From assembly GCA_001626765.1 (NCBI GenBank), contig LUOO01000046.1, positions 1 through 64,000 of the forward strand: 64,000 nucleotides of DNA. Reading direction: 5' to 3'. The position numbers and the translations under genes are program-made. This document shows, one piece after another, positions 1-10,279 of the stretch. The notes beneath the pieces are model-generated. The model saw nothing but the letters and a program-made list of their open reading frames with translations. It was not told the origin of the DNA and made no database searches. Position 1 is the first letter of the stretch; each line of letters opens with the position of its first letter. Origin of the DNA: Maritimibacter sp. REDSEA-S28_B5. GTDB lineage: Bacteria; Pseudomonadota; Alphaproteobacteria; Rhodobacterales; Rhodobacteraceae.

Positions 1-1
1 G

Positions 2-418
2 GTGATCGAAATGGCCTGTGCCGCGCTGCAGGGCGAAACCACTTTTTCGGGGGGCTTCGCGGAGCGCGCTGACTATGACGGCGATGGTCTCGAGGATATT
101 CTGATCGACCGGGGCGGCAGTTCCTGCACCACGGCGCGGGACCTATACTGCGACGAGGCCAGTTGCGATCACGTCCTCTACCGCGCGGGCGGTGCGGGGT
201 TCACCGTCGCGCTGGAGGCGCGGGTTCGGTCCGTGATCGACGAGCCTGGACCGGGGGTCACGCTGGAGGAAAGCGGAGCGGCCTGCGGGCGGGAGGCCGA
301 CTTTCCCTGTGCCACGCGCATGACGCTGACCGATGCGGAGCCGCTCTTTGAGACTCGGCTGCACGGGACACTGGCGGCGGACTGGATCGCGGAACTGACG
401 GACAGCCAGCCCCGGTGA
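2..418 (+). CDS. Hypothetical protein, 5' end cut by window edge
   Basis: An open frame runs from the first bases to a stop at 418, so the true start probably lies upstream and only the C-terminal ~138 residues are visible. The fragment has a DYDGDGLEDI segment resembling an FG-GAP/VCBS or EF-type calcium loop. It also has several cysteines (SSCTT, LYCDEASCDH, AACG, PCATR) that suggest a disulfide-bonded exported protein. It is convergent with the malic enzyme gene, with 12 bases between stops. I do not recognise the family. A GTG at base 2 could be a start, but no ribosome-binding site can be checked. Confidence 0.55.
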   Translation: MIEMACAALQGETTFSGGFAERADYDGDGLEDILIDRGGSSCTTARDLYCDEASCDHVLYRAGGAGFTVALEARVRSVIDEPGPGVTLEESGAACGREADFPCATRMTLTDAEPLFETRLHGTLAADWIAELTDSQPR

Positions 419-430
419 CGGCGCTGCCGG

Positions 431-2728
431 TCAGCCGTAATGCGCGACCGGCGTGCCCGCAATGGCCGACATGTTCAAAAGCCCGCGCGCCGTGATCGAG
501 GGCGTCACGATATGCGCGCGGTTGCCCATGCCCATGAGGATCGGCCCGACCTCGAGCCCGCCCGCCTTCATCTTGAGCACGTTGCGCACGCCCGATGCCG
601 TGTCGGTATTGGGGAAGACGAGCACGTTCGCCGCCCCCTCGAAGCGGGCATTCGGGAACATGCGGTTGCGCGTCGCCTCGTCCAATGCGCTGTCGATGTG
701 CATCTCGCCCTCGTAGGCAAAGCCGCGCGGCGCGCTGTCGAGGATTTCGAGCGCCCCGCGCATCACGCGGCCCGTGGTCGAATCGAGGTTGCCGAACTGC
801 GAATAGGAGCAGAGCGCGATTTTCGGGATCAGGCCAAAGCGTTTCACATGCCGCGCCGCCCCGATCACGCTTTCCGCGATCTGTTCGGATGTCGGCTCGG
901 GATGCACATGGGTATCCGCGATGAAGAGCGGCCCGTCCTGCAGGATCATCAGTGACAGTGCGCCCACCGGATGCAGCTTTTCGGGCCCGCCGCCAAGGAT
1001 GTCGGAGACGTATTTCAGGTGCCACAGGTATTGGCCGAAGGTCCCGCAGATCAGGCTGTCGGCCTGACCCAGATGCACCATGATGGATCCGATGGCGGTC
1101 GTGTTCGTGCGCATGATCGCGCGTGCCACGTCGGGAGTCACACCGCGCCGTTCGAGGATCGAGTGATAGGTCTCCCAATATTCGCGGTAGCGGGGATCGT
1201 TTTCCGGGTTCACCACCTCGAAATCCGCGCCTTGCTTGAGCGGCAGACCGGCGCGGGCGAGGCGGCGCTCGATCACCTCGGGGCGGCCGATCAGGATCGG
1301 GCGGTCGGTGGTTTCCTCGAGCATCGCGTTGGCGGCCCGAAGCACGCGCTCGTCCTCCCCCTCGGCAAAGACGATCCGGCGCTCGGCGGTGGCGGCGGCT
1401 TCGAACACGGGCCGCATGATGAGAGCGGAGCGGAACACCGAACTGTCGAGCTTCGCCTTATACGCCTTGAGGTCGTCAAGCGGGCGGGTGGCGACGCCCG
1501 TCTCCATCGCGGCCTTGGCCACGGCGCTCGCGACCACGCCCATGAGGCGCGGGTCGAAGGGTTTCGGGATCAGGTAATCGGGGCCGAAGGACAGTTTCTC
1601 GCCCCGGTAGGCGGCGGCGGCCTCGGCGCTGGTCGTGGCACGGGCGAGGGCCGCGATGCCTTCGATACAGGCGATCTCCATCTCGTCGTTGATCTCGGTC
1701 GCGCCCACGTCGAGCGCACCCCGGAAGATGAAGGGGAAACAGAGGACGTTGTTGACCTGATTGGGGTAATCCGAGCGCCCCGTGGCGATGATCGCGTCCG
1801 GCGAGACCTCACGCGCGAGGTCGGGCAGGATCTCGGGCGTCGGGTTGGCCAGCGCAAAGACGATGGGGCGGGGGGCCATACGTTTGACGTGGTCCTGCGT
1901 GAGCACGCCGGGACCGGAAAGACCGAGGAAGAGATCCGCGCCGTCGATCACGTCATCCAGCGTGCGCTTGTCGGTCGCCTGGGCAAAGGCGGCCTTCTGC
2001 GGGTTCATGCTCGCCTCGCGGCCCTCGAAGACCAGCCCGTCGATGTCGCAGAGCCACACGTTTTCGCGTTTCACGCCCAGTTTCAGGAGCATGTTGAGGC
2101 AGGCAATCCCCGCCGCGCCGCCGCCGGTCGAAACGACCTTGATGTCCCCGAAGTCCTTCTCCGCCACACGCATCGCATTGGTCGCGGCCGCGCCGACGAC
2201 TATGGCTGTGCCGTGCTGGTCATCGTGAAAGACGGGGATGTTCATGCGCTCGCGGCAAATTTGTTCAACGATGAAACAATCGGGCGCCTTGATGTCCTCG
2301 AGGTTGATCGCGCCGAAGGAGGGCTCCATGGCGCAGATGATCTCGGCCAATTTTTCGGGGTCCGGCTGGTCCAGTTCGATATCAAAACAGTCGATGTTTG
2401 CGAATTTCTTGAAGAGGACTGCCTTGCCCTCCATCACGGGCTTGGAGGCGAGCGCGCCGATGTTGCCCAGACCAAGCACGGCGGTGCCGTTCGACACGAC
2501 GGCGACGAGATTACCGCGCGCGGTATAGCGGCTTGCGGTGGTCGGATCGGCCTTGATTTCAAGGCAGGCTTCGGCAACGCCGGGGGAATAGGCAAGCGAC
2601 AGGTCGCGCCCGTTGGCCATGGGCTTGGTCGGCCGGATCTCGAGTTTGCCGGGGCGCGGATACTCGTGGTAATCCAGCGCCGGATGCCGGTTGGTGCCCG
2701 TTCCGTTTCCCAAAGCCTCGCTCGACAT
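431..2728 (-). CDS. maeB: NADP-dependent malic enzyme with C-terminal phosphotransacetylase-like domain
   Basis: This 765-residue chimera has an N-terminal malic enzyme half (about 15-430) and a phosphate acetyltransferase-like half (about 435-765), the usual MaeB architecture. The malic half shows [17 protein letters not shown] and a nucleotide-binding [12 protein letters not shown] stretch. The PTA-like half shows [14 protein letters not shown] and [11 protein letters not shown]. It converts malate to pyruvate and CO2 with NADP reduction. In known homologues the PTA-like domain is regulatory (acetyl-CoA response) rather than catalytic. ATG at 2728 is preferred because GGGAGG lies 7 bases upstream; an ATG five codons further up has no such site. 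A perfect palindrome lies just upstream. Confidence 0.96.
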   Translation of the reverse strand: MSSEALGNGTGTNRHPALDYHEYPRPGKLEIRPTKPMANGRDLSLAYSPGVAEACLEIKADPTTASRYTARGNLVAVVSNGTAVLGLGNIGALASKPVMEGKAVLFKKFANIDCFDIELDQPDPEKLAEIICAMEPSFGAINLEDIKAPDCFIVEQICRERMNIPVFHDDQHGTAIVVGAAATNAMRVAEKDFGDIKVVSTGGGAAGIACLNMLLKLGVKRENVWLCDIDGLVFEGREASMNPQKAAFAQATDKRTLDDVIDGADLFLGLSGPGVLTQDHVKRMAPRPIVFALANPTPEILPDLAREVSPDAIIATGRSDYPNQVNNVLCFPFIFRGALDVGATEINDEMEIACIEGIAALARATTSAEAAAAYRGEKLSFGPDYLIPKPFDPRLMGVVASAVAKAAMETGVATRPLDDLKAYKAKLDSSVFRSALIMRPVFEAAATAERRIVFAEGEDERVLRAANAMLEETTDRPILIGRPEVIERRLARAGLPLKQGADFEVVNPENDPRYREYWETYHSILERRGVTPDVARAIMRTNTTAIGSIMVHLGQADSLICGTFGQYLWHLKYVSDILGGGPEKLHPVGALSLMILQDGPLFIADTHVHPEPTSEQIAESVIGAARHVKRFGLIPKIALCSYSQFGNLDSTTGRVMRGALEILDSAPRGFAYEGEMHIDSALDEATRNRMFPNARFEGAANVLVFPNTDTASGVRNVLKMKAGGLEVGPILMGMGNRAHIVTPSITARGLLNMSAIAGTPVAHYG

Positions 2729-2747
2729 GCCGCATCCTCCCAAGATA

Positions 2748-2761
2748 GTTTAACGTTAAAC
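2748..2761. promoter_or_regulatory. Perfect 14-bp palindrome upstream of maeB
   Basis: GTTTAACGTTAAAC is a perfect inverted repeat 20 bases upstream of the maeB start codon, in an otherwise GC-rich intergenic region between maeB and the divergent salvage operon. Position and symmetry suggest a dimeric repressor or activator site. The binding protein is unknown. Confidence 0.4.
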
Positions 2762-2881
2762 CACTTTCTGTCGCGCGGGGCATAGCCGATTTCGCTGCGT
2801 CAAGGCAAGGCGCGTCTTGATTCGCCTTGCGCCCTCGCGCATTCCCGCCATTCTGGACCATAAGGTCAAACGGAGGCTCTG

Positions 2882-3280
2882 TTGACGCAAAAATCCCTCA
2901 TGGAACTGGCGGTAGAGGCGCGCGACCACGCCTATGCGCCATATTCTCACTTCAAGGTCGGTGCCGCGATCCGCGCGGCGTCGGGCAAGGTGTATCAGGG
3001 CGTGAACGTCGAGAACGCAGCCTATCCTGAAGGCACCTGCGCGGAAGCCGGGGCTATCGCCGCAATGATTCTGGGCGGCGATACCGAGATTGCCGAAGTC
3101 GCGGTCGTGGGCGACGCGCCCGCGCCGGTGACGCCCTGTGGTGGCTGTCGTCAGAAGTTGGCCGAATTTGCGCCCAAGGGCGTCGTGGTCACCATGGGCA
3201 CGACGCAGGGCGGCGAACTGGTGCAGCGGATCGAGGAACTGATCCCGCACGCCTTTGCCGCCGCCCAGATGGAGCGCTGA
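2882..3280 (+). CDS. cdd: Cytidine deaminase
   Basis: This 132-residue small tetrameric-type cytidine deaminase hydrolyses cytidine and deoxycytidine to uridine and deoxyuridine. The zinc site is visible as TCAEAGAI (Cys-Ala-Glu with the catalytic Glu) and PCGGCRQ (two further Cys ligands). The substrate-binding NVENAAYPEGT segment precedes it. The TTG start at 2882 has a GGAGG about 6 bases upstream; an in-frame ATG at 2900 is the alternative. It is first in a four-gene salvage operon, with one base between its stop and deoB. Confidence 0.96.
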   Translation: MTQKSLMELAVEARDHAYAPYSHFKVGAAIRAASGKVYQGVNVENAAYPEGTCAEAGAIAAMILGGDTEIAEVAVVGDAPAPVTPCGGCRQKLAEFAPKGVVVTMGTTQGGELVQRIEELIPHAFAAAQMER

Positions 3281-3281
3281 G

Positions 3282-4493
3282 ATGGCGCGCGCCTTCATCG
3301 TGGTTCTAGACAGCGTGGGCATCGGCGGCGCACCGGACGCGGGCAAGTTCTTCAACGACGGCACGCCCGACACAGGCGCGAATACCATTGGCCATATCGC
3401 CGAAGCCTGTGCCAAGGGCCGGGCGGAGGAGGGGCGCAGCGGCCCGCTGCGTGTCCCCAACCTCGACCGGCTTGGGTTGGGGATGGCGGTGAAGCTCGCC
3501 TCGGGCATGATTGCACCGGGTCTCGGGGCGGAACCCGTGGGCACATGGGGCGCCGCGACCGAGGTCTCCAGGGGCAAGGACACGCCGTCGGGGCATTGGG
3601 AACTCGCTGGCCTGCCGGTGCCCTTCGACTGGACTTATTTCCCCGATACCGAGCCCTCCTTTCCACCCGAGGTCACCGAGGCGCTGATCCGCACCGCCGG
3701 GACCGAGGGCATCCTTGGCAACCGGCACGCCAGCGGGACCGAAGTGCTGGATGACTTGGGTGCCGAGCATATGCGCACCGGCTGGCCCATCTGCTACACT
3801 AGCGCGGATTCCGTGCTCCAGATCGCCGCGCATGAAGAGGTCTTCGGCCGCGACAGGCTTTACGAGATGTGCGAGGCGATGGCGCCGATGCTCCACGACA
3901 TGCGCGTGGGGCGGGTCATCGCGCGGCCCTTCGTGGGCGATGCCGAGACCGGGTTCATCCGCACCAAGTACCGCCGCGATTTCGCGCTGACGCCGCCGGA
4001 CCGCACGCTTCTGGACTGGGCCCATGATGCCGGGCGGCCGGTCCACGCGGTCGGCAAGATCGGCGACATCTTTGCCCACCGGGGCGTCACGGACAATGCC
4101 AAGGGCACGGATGAGGAACTGATGGAGGCGCTGGTCGCGCTTGCCGAAACCGCCGAGGACGGCAGCCTCGTCTTTGCCAATTTCGTCGAGTTCGACAGCC
4201 AGTATGGCCACCGCCGTGATCCCTCGGGCTATGCCCGCCACCTCGAATGGTTCGACGCCCAACTGCCGCGACTCTTCGAGCGGATGAAGGGCAAGGACCT
4301 GATCGTCTTCACGGCGGACCACGGCAACGATCCGACATGGACGGGCACGGACCACACCCGCGAACGGGTGCCGGTGCTGATCCACGGCAAGGGCACGCGC
4401 AAGCTGGGGCTGGTCGGGTTTTCCTCGGTGGGGGCGAGCGTCGCGGCCCATCTGGGGCTCGAGGAACGCGGGGCAGGGAAGTCGTTCTTATGA
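3282..4493 (+). CDS. deoB: Phosphopentomutase
   Basis: This 403-residue cytoplasmic enzyme interconverts (deoxy)ribose 1-phosphate and 5-phosphate in nucleoside catabolism. Alkaline-phosphatase superfamily metal sites are visible: LDSVGIGGAPDA at the N-terminus, GKDTPSGHWE around residues 98-108, and FTADHGNDP with GTDHTRE near the C-terminus. The family length is about 400, so it is full length. ATG at 3282 directly follows the cdd stop. Its stop overlaps the add start as ATGA, indicating translational coupling. Confidence 0.97.
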   Translation: MARAFIVVLDSVGIGGAPDAGKFFNDGTPDTGANTIGHIAEACAKGRAEEGRSGPLRVPNLDRLGLGMAVKLASGMIAPGLGAEPVGTWGAATEVSRGKDTPSGHWELAGLPVPFDWTYFPDTEPSFPPEVTEALIRTAGTEGILGNRHASGTEVLDDLGAEHMRTGWPICYTSADSVLQIAAHEEVFGRDRLYEMCEAMAPMLHDMRVGRVIARPFVGDAETGFIRTKYRRDFALTPPDRTLLDWAHDAGRPVHAVGKIGDIFAHRGVTDNAKGTDEELMEALVALAETAEDGSLVFANFVEFDSQYGHRRDPSGYARHLEWFDAQLPRLFERMKGKDLIVFTADHGNDPTWTGTDHTRERVPVLIHGKGTRKLGLVGFSSVGASVAAHLGLEERGAGKSFL

Positions 4494-5515
4494 CCGAAAG
4501 GATGAGCGAAGAGCAACGGGCGGCGCTTCATGACGCCTTGGCGGCCATGCCGAAGATCGAGTTGCACCACCATATCGAGGGCGCAGCGCCACCCGACTTC
4601 GTGCGCCGGATCGCGGCGGAGAAGCGGCTCGACGTGTCGTCGATCTTCGACGCCAAGGGGGCCTATGACTACGACGGGTTCCTCGAGTTCCTGTCTGTCT
4701 ACGAACGGGCCACGAAACCTCTGTCCTCGCCGGATGACTACAATCGTCTGACCCGCGCCGTGCTGGAAGAGGCGCGGGAGAAGAACGTCATCTACATCGA
4801 GAGCTTCGTTTCGCCTGCCTTTTGCGGTGGCTATGACGTGAGTGCGTGGAAGGAATACCTTGACGCGATCCGCGAGGGCGCGGCCGAGGTGCCGGGCATC
4901 GCGCTCCGGGTCATCGCGACCGCCGTGCGCCATTTCGGCCCTGAGGCCGCGACGAAAAGCGCAATCTGCGCGCAAGAGAGCGCGGGCGATTTCACGGTGG
5001 GCTTCGGGATCGGCGGCGATGAGAACCACATGACCCCGCGCGATTTCGCCTATGCCTTCGACGCGGCGCGCGAGGCCGGGCTGAGGCTGACCGGGCACGC
5101 CGGCGAATGGGGCGGGGCGAAAGAGGTGCGCGAGGCGATCGAGGCCTGGGGGATCGAAAGGGTGGGGCACGGAGTGCAATCCATCGACGACCCGGCGCTC
5201 GTCGATTACCTCGCCGCCGCAGGGATCGTGCTTGAGGTTTGCCCGGGCTCGAACGTGGCCCTGGGCGTCTATCCCGATGTAGCCTCGCACCCCATCGAGA
5301 AACTGCGTGAGGCGGGGGTCCGGGTCACCGTCTCGACCGACGATCCGCCGTTTTTCCACACCGATATGACAAAGGAGTTCACCGATCTGTCCGATGCCTT
5401 TGGCTGGACGGTCGAGGATTTCGAGGATCTGAACCAGGCGGCACTGGAGGCCGCCTTTTGCGACGAGACGACGCGCGCCCGACTGAAAGAAAGACTGGAG
5501 AGATACGATGGATAA
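4490..5515 (+). CDS. add: Adenosine deaminase
   Basis: This 341-residue enzyme deaminates adenosine and deoxyadenosine to the inosine forms. Visible catalytic elements of the amidohydrolase TIM barrel are ELHHHIEGA (first two metal-binding His), GHAGEWGG (metal His and catalytic Glu), [14 protein letters not shown] and VSTDDPPFF (metal Asp). The ATG at 4490 overlaps the deoB stop by four bases. An in-frame ATG at 4502 is a possible alternative. Its 3' end overlaps upp by eight bases. Related adenine or aminodeoxyfutalosine deaminases share this fold, so substrate is inferred partly from the salvage operon. Confidence 0.92.
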   Translation: MTERMSEEQRAALHDALAAMPKIELHHHIEGAAPPDFVRRIAAEKRLDVSSIFDAKGAYDYDGFLEFLSVYERATKPLSSPDDYNRLTRAVLEEAREKNVIYIESFVSPAFCGGYDVSAWKEYLDAIREGAAEVPGIALRVIATAVRHFGPEAATKSAICAQESAGDFTVGFGIGGDENHMTPRDFAYAFDAAREAGLRLTGHAGEWGGAKEVREAIEAWGIERVGHGVQSIDDPALVDYLAAAGIVLEVCPGSNVALGVYPDVASHPIEKLREAGVRVTVSTDDPPFFHTDMTKEFTDLSDAFGWTVEDFEDLNQAALEAAFCDETTRARLKERLERYDG

Positions 5516-6140
5516 CCACCTGACGGTCGTCGACCACCCGCTGGTGCAGCACAAGCTGACGATCATGCGGGACAAGGACACCTCGACGGCGGGGTTTCGT
5601 CAGCTCTTGCGGGAAATTTCGCTGCTTCTGGCCTATGAAGTCACGCGCGAACTGCCGATGACGACGAAGAAGGTCGACACGCCGCTGACCCGGATGGATG
5701 CGCCCATCCTCGACGGCAAGAAGCTCGCGCTCATCTCGATCCTGCGGGCGGGGAACGGGCTCTTGGATGGGGTGCTGGAACTGATCCCCTCTGCCCGCGT
5801 CGGGTTCGTCGGGCTTTACCGAGATGAGGAAACGCTGAAGCCCGTGCAATACTACTTCAAGGTGCCGAAAAACCTTGAGGACCGCATGGTGATCGCGGTC
5901 GATCCGATGCTCGCCACGGGAAATTCGAGCGCCGCGGCGATCGACCTGTTGAAACAGGCCGGGGCCACCAACATCCGCTTTCTCTGCCTGCTGGCCGCCC
6001 CCGAAGGCGTCGCCCGGATGAAGGAGGCGCACCCCGATGTGCCCATTGTCACCGCCTCGCTCGACGAGCGGCTCAACGAAAAAGGCTACATCGTGCCGGG
6101 TCTTGGCGATGCCGGCGACAGAATGTTCGGAACGAAATAG
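5508..6140 (+). CDS. upp: Uracil phosphoribosyltransferase
   Basis: This 210-residue type I phosphoribosyltransferase makes UMP from uracil and PRPP. The PRPP loop is seen as [16 protein letters not shown], and the uracil-contacting C-terminus as [13 protein letters not shown], both typical of Upp. It is the last gene of cdd-deoB-add-upp, starting inside the end of add. Together the four enzymes channel pyrimidine and purine nucleosides to bases, pentose phosphate and UMP. Confidence 0.97.
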   Translation: MDNHLTVVDHPLVQHKLTIMRDKDTSTAGFRQLLREISLLLAYEVTRELPMTTKKVDTPLTRMDAPILDGKKLALISILRAGNGLLDGVLELIPSARVGFVGLYRDEETLKPVQYYFKVPKNLEDRMVIAVDPMLATGNSSAAAIDLLKQAGATNIRFLCLLAAPEGVARMKEAHPDVPIVTASLDERLNEKGYIVPGLGDAGDRMFGTK

Positions 6141-6237
6141 GTTGTTTCCGCATTTTATCAGGGGTTTGCGCCACAAACTCTTTACACCTTGGGGGAAGCA
6201 CCCCATGGTGGACTAAATATAGTGTTGGGGGACACGA

Positions 6238-7569
6238 ATGAAGCTGCTGACTACCTTTAGCACCCTGGCCGCTGCTGCCGCACTCGCCACTACCTTTGCC
6301 ACCAGCGCGACTGCCATCACGCTGGATCAAGGGGCGAAACCCAAGGAAACACCGCCCGGAAGCTACCGGGGCGACATCTATGTGGATAGCCGAGGCTGCG
6401 CTTATGCGCGGGCCAATATCGGCAGCCAGACCAACTGGGTGCCGCGCCTCTCCACAGGTGATCGCAACGAGGTGGTCTGTGGACTGACCCCGACTTTTGC
6501 CGCTGGTGGTGCCCGTCCCGGGGCGGTGCCCGCGCCCATCGCGCCGCCGGCCCCCGCGCCGGTCGCCGTCGCGGCAACCACAGCCGCCCCCACGGCAGAG
6601 CCGGTGCGCATGGCTGCTGCTACCGCACCCATGAGCAACACGATGGCGCGACCCTCGCAGCAGCCGCTCTTCGGCAACCTGCCGACCCCCAGCCCGGCGC
6701 CGGCACCCTCGAACCTGTCGCCCAACCGGGGCGATGCCGCCCAAGGTGACGGTGGCGCCGCGACGCAGGCCGCGTTCCGCCGCGCGCCCTCGACCCGGAC
6801 GCTCAACGTGACCTGCCCGACCACCGGCAACTCGGCCCGCGTGATGATAGGAGGCAATCCCGTCAACGTGAACTGCGGCGGTGTGATGACCCAGCCGCGC
6901 ACCTATGCGGTGCGCCACACCGACGGCAACACGACCCAGATCGTCGCGCATCCCTCGCCGGTGACCGTGGCCTCGCCCGTCTATGCCGCATATGGCGACA
7001 CGGGGGCCTACCGCGCGGCCGTTGCCAATGGCGTCGCCTACCGTGTCGCGGTTCAACAGAACCCGGCGCGGGTGCAGATCGGCGGCACCGGAAACGTGGC
7101 GACCTCGTCCGAGGTCGTGGTCCGCTCGGCCATCCAGCCCGGTGGCGTGATGCGCCGGGACGAGACCCGACCTGTGTCAGGCCGCCCGATGCCCGCAGGC
7201 TCGCCGCCCGTGGCCAACCGGTCCTACACGGCGCCCTCGGCTGGCACCTCCTATGAGGCATACCTGCGTGACAAGATCTCCGCGGGTGACGTGAATGCAC
7301 GAGGTGCGCTGGAGCGTTACCAGGCGGAACAGGCGCAAGTGCGTCAGGTGGCCATTCCGCAGCAGGTCGTGCGCGTTCCGGCAGGCATGCCCGCGAGCAA
7401 CCCGGTCTACTACTCGTCCCGCTCGCCGCAGGTGCCCGCAGGTTACCGGCCGGCGTGGAACGACGACCGTCTCAACCCGAACCGGGGACCGCGCACGCTT
7501 CAGGGCGAATATGACATGCAGCAGGTCTGGACCAACACGGTGCCGCGCCGCGTTATCGTCAACCAGTGA
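6238..7569 (+). CDS. Secreted Pro/Ala-rich protein, SPOR-domain-like family of roseobacters
   Basis: This 443-residue protein has a clear signal peptide ([20 protein letters not shown], cleavage near ATA). A short conserved block follows ([25 protein letters not shown]), then a long Ala/Pro-rich linker (about 90-160). The rest has repeated motifs such as [14 protein letters not shown] and VQIGGTG, and a C-terminal [27 protein letters not shown] block. I recall similar proteins annotated as SPOR-domain (peptidoglycan-binding) in Rhodobacterales, but I cannot verify a SPOR fold from sequence alone. A strong terminator follows it. Confidence 0.7.
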   Translation: MKLLTTFSTLAAAAALATTFATSATAITLDQGAKPKETPPGSYRGDIYVDSRGCAYARANIGSQTNWVPRLSTGDRNEVVCGLTPTFAAGGARPGAVPAPIAPPAPAPVAVAATTAAPTAEPVRMAAATAPMSNTMARPSQQPLFGNLPTPSPAPAPSNLSPNRGDAAQGDGGAATQAAFRRAPSTRTLNVTCPTTGNSARVMIGGNPVNVNCGGVMTQPRTYAVRHTDGNTTQIVAHPSPVTVASPVYAAYGDTGAYRAAVANGVAYRVAVQQNPARVQIGGTGNVATSSEVVVRSAIQPGGVMRRDETRPVSGRPMPAGSPPVANRSYTAPSAGTSYEAYLRDKISAGDVNARGALERYQAEQAQVRQVAIPQQVVRVPAGMPASNPVYYSSRSPQVPAGYRPAWNDDRLNPNRGPRTLQGEYDMQQVWTNTVPRRVIVNQ

Positions 7570-7600
7570 CATCGGTCGGATAAGCACCTTGCATACAAGG

Positions 7601-7628
7601 AAAAGCCCCGCATCTTGCGGGGCTTTTT
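7601..7628. terminator. Bidirectional rho-independent terminator
   Basis: GCCCCGC (7605-7611), loop ATCTT, GCGGGGC (7617-7623), flanked by A4 on the left and T5 on the right. It therefore reads as an intrinsic terminator for the gene ending at 7569 and also for the converging gene ending at 7648. Confidence 0.9.
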
Positions 7629-7647
7629 CGTTTGTGAAGAGGGTACC

Positions 7648-8676
7648 TCAGTCGGTGCAGATGCCCTGGATCGCGACCCAGTCCGCGTCGGGGATCAGGG
7701 GCGAAGCCTCGGCAATCGGCACCGGGTCGCCCTCGATCAGGGCGAGGGTCGTTGCGCCTGTCGCGTCAACCTCATAGGCATAGGGCGTGGTGCGGATGCC
7801 GATCTCGTCGAAGCGCGCGATCAACGCGGTGTCATCGACCGGCTCGGGACTGGCGGTGAGAAGCACACGGGCGTAGTCGTCGAGCGCATCGTCCGAAATT
7901 TCGCCGGTGGTGAGCATACGCACCGTCGCCACCAGCCCCGCATGGTCGAGAAGGTCGCGCATGGGGTCATGGCGCTCCACGCGCAAACGTTCTGCCAGGA
8001 TGAAGCCCGCAGGCACATCGGGTTCCGGCGTGTCCTCGACCAGGTGCTTGTTGATGAGGATCACGCCGCCCGGCAGATGCGCCGTCGTCTCGACACCCGA
8101 GGGCACGACGAAGATCCTCCCCGGCGCCTCGCCCAGCACGCGCCGCCCCAGCTTGGCCAGAGCGGTTCGACCGGCGGTGGCGCCGCAGGGTTCGCCCGCG
8201 AACTGGCGCACGCGGGACAACATCCGGTCGCCCACCGCCTTGCGCGTGGCGTCGGGCAGGAGGGACACGGTCTGGTCGGTGATCTTCTCCGGCAGCCAGA
8301 ACACAGCACCGGCGAAGAGCGCGAGCCCCGTGGCGACGGTCAACCCCATCCGAAGGCGGCCCTGGCGCGGCCTGCGGCGCGCGATGGCGCGGCGCACCTT
8401 TTCGATGGCCGCGATCATGTCGTCGTCTTCGAGCTCCAGCGTCTCGATCTCGTCCTCGGCATCCGAAGGGGCAAAGATCGCTGGGCGCCTGGACGGGTTC
8501 TGACGGTGGACGGCTGGGAGCGACCAATGTGCGAGGGGGCGTTCGTTGCGATCCGCTATTGTCAGGGTCGCCTCGCCGATCGACACGATGACCTCGACCC
8601 GCTGCACGTCGGGTCGAGCGCGCCAAAGGCCGGTCGCCTCAAGTCGTGCGTAATCAGTGAGGGCCGTTTTCGGCAC
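7648..8676 (-). CDS. Membrane-anchored protein with degenerate M48-peptidase-like domain
   Basis: This is a 342-residue protein. A charged cytoplasmic N-terminal part (about 1-120) precedes one predicted membrane segment (LTVATGLALFAGAVFWL), then an external or periplasmic domain. The C-terminal half has an M48-like pattern: PGRIFVVPSG, LPGGVILINKHLVE, then a helix at the position where M48 enzymes carry HExxH. Here that helix reads AGFILAERLRVERHDP, so no zinc-binding motif is present. GTG at 8676 is chosen because the segment from VPKTALTDYARLEATGLW onward looks like the protein proper; the longer upstream frame reads like non-coding sequence. M48 relationship is inference; otherwise hypothetical. 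Confidence 0.65.
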   Translation of the reverse strand: MPKTALTDYARLEATGLWRARPDVQRVEVIVSIGEATLTIADRNERPLAHWSLPAVHRQNPSRRPAIFAPSDAEDEIETLELEDDDMIAAIEKVRRAIARRRPRQGRLRMGLTVATGLALFAGAVFWLPEKITDQTVSLLPDATRKAVGDRMLSRVRQFAGEPCGATAGRTALAKLGRRVLGEAPGRIFVVPSGVETTAHLPGGVILINKHLVEDTPEPDVPAGFILAERLRVERHDPMRDLLDHAGLVATVRMLTTGEISDDALDDYARVLLTASPEPVDDTALIARFDEIGIRTTPYAYEVDATGATTLALIEGDPVPIAEASPLIPDADWVAIQGICTD

Positions 8677-8986
8677 GCGGCGGGTCCGTTTCTGCTCGGT
8701 CTCGTTTTGGTTGTGCGCAGGATACAGGGGAAGCGCGGGCTTGGGAAGATGAGGGGTTGCGCCTTGGGCTTTGCCCAAGGCGCGGTGTCGGGGAAAGGCT
8801 CGCCGACAGTGTTGCTCGGGCAAATGGCGCAACACCAACGGCCTCCCCGAACCCCTCTCCCCAAACGCCTCTCCGAAGTATTCATGAAGCAGTGAAAGGG
8901 AGCAGGGCCAGGGCGCGGGGTGGAACCCGATTGCGGCGAGGCGGGGGTTTGGGTAACAGGTGCGGGACATTCAGACGGAGAAAGAC

Positions 8987-10279
8987 ATGACGGATATCGC
9001 CCCTCTGCGCCTCGGGATTGCCGGTCTTGGCACCGTCGGCGTCGGCGTCGTGAAGATCGTGCGCAAACACGCCAAGCTGATTGAGAAGCGGACGGGGCGT
9101 CCGGTCCAGATCGTGGCTGTAGCGGCGCGCAACCGCGCGAAGGAGCGCGGCGTGGACCTCACGCGCTATGACTGGGAAGATGACCCCGTGACGCTCGCCA
9201 CCCGCGATGATGTGGATGTCTACGTCGAACTCATCGGCGGGTCGGACGGACCGGCAAAGGCCAGCGTCGAGGCGGCGATCGCGGCAGGCAAGCATGTGGT
9301 CACGGCCAACAAGGCACTGCTCGCCCACCACGGGCAAGCGATTGCGGAAGCTGCCGAGGCGGCTGGCATCGTATTGCGGTTCGAGGCTGCCGTGGCAGGC
9401 GGCATCCCGGTCATCAAGGCGCTGACCGAAGGGCTTGCGGGCAACGAGATCACGCGTGTCATGGGTGTGATGAACGGCACCTGCAACTACATCCTCACCC
9501 GGATGCAGGCGACGCGTCAGGGTTACGAGGCGCTTTTCGACGAAGCGGCGAAGCTGGGTTATCTCGAGGCCGATCCGCAGCTCGACGTGGGCGGGATCGA
9601 CGCGGGCCACAAGCTGTCGCTCTTGTCGTCCATCGCCTTCGGTACGCAGGTGAATTTCGACGCGGTGGAGCTTGAGGGGATCACGCGGATCACGCTCGAG
9701 GATATCGAACAGGCCGCCGACATGGGCTACCGGATCAAGCTCTTGGGCGTGGCGCAGACCACGGGACGGGGACTCGAGCAGCGGATGAGCCCCTGTCTCG
9801 TGCCGTCGAACAGCCCCCTGGGGCAGCTCGAGGGCGGCACCAACATGGTGGTGATCGAGGGCGACATGGTCGGGCAGATCGTCATGCGCGGGGCCGGTGC
9901 GGGCGAGGGGCCGACCGCCTCGGCGGTCATGGGCGACGTGATGGACATCGCGCGGGGCATCACGATTTCGACCTTCGGCAAGCCCGCGACGGCGCTCACG
10001 CCCGCAGTGCCCGCGAAGGCAGCGGTGCCCGCGGCCTTCTACCTGCGAATGACGCTCGACGACAAGCCGGGCGCGCTGGCCAAGGTGGCGGCGGTGCTGG
10101 GCGACGCGGGCGTGTCGATCAACCGGATGCGACAGTATGGCCATGACGAGACGGTGGCCCCGGTGATCATCGTGACGCACAAATGTTCGCGTGAAGCGGT
10201 GGACCGGGCGTTGTCCGGCATCGGTGCCACCGGCGTCGTCAAGGGCGAACCCGTCGCCATCCGGATCGAGGACGTCTGA
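8987..10279 (+). CDS. hom: Homoserine dehydrogenase
   Basis: This 430-residue monofunctional enzyme reduces aspartate semialdehyde to homoserine on the threonine/methionine path. It shows an N-terminal Rossmann GIAGLGTVGVGVVK, the catalytic domain with GVMNGTCNYILT and YLEADPQLDVGGIDAGHKL, and a C-terminal ACT domain (about 350-430, MTLDDKPGALAKVAAVLGDAG) that usually mediates threonine feedback. The start at 8987 follows AGACGGAGAAAG, a plausible ribosome-binding site. It overlaps the next gene by one base. Confidence 0.97.
   Translation: MTDIAPLRLGIAGLGTVGVGVVKIVRKHAKLIEKRTGRPVQIVAVAARNRAKERGVDLTRYDWEDDPVTLATRDDVDVYVELIGGSDGPAKASVEAAIAAGKHVVTANKALLAHHGQAIAEAAEAAGIVLRFEAAVAGGIPVIKALTEGLAGNEITRVMGVMNGTCNYILTRMQATRQGYEALFDEAAKLGYLEADPQLDVGGIDAGHKLSLLSSIAFGTQVNFDAVELEGITRITLEDIEQAADMGYRIKLLGVAQTTGRGLEQRMSPCLVPSNSPLGQLEGGTNMVVIEGDMVGQIVMRGAGAGEGPTASAVMGDVMDIARGITISTFGKPATALTPAVPAKAAVPAAFYLRMTLDDKPGALAKVAAVLGDAGVSINRMRQYGHDETVAPVIIVTHKCSREAVDRALSGIGATGVVKGEPVAIRIEDV

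Noticed and set aside
971..2785. Long open frame (604 codons) on the plus strand opposite maeB
   Set aside because: It is antisense to a clear malic enzyme, has no family motifs, and is the usual long shadow frame of high-GC coding sequence.
6181..6237. Promoter elements before the SPOR-like gene
   Set aside because: TTTACA and TAAATA-like boxes are present, but the spacing of about 27 bases is too long for sigma-70.
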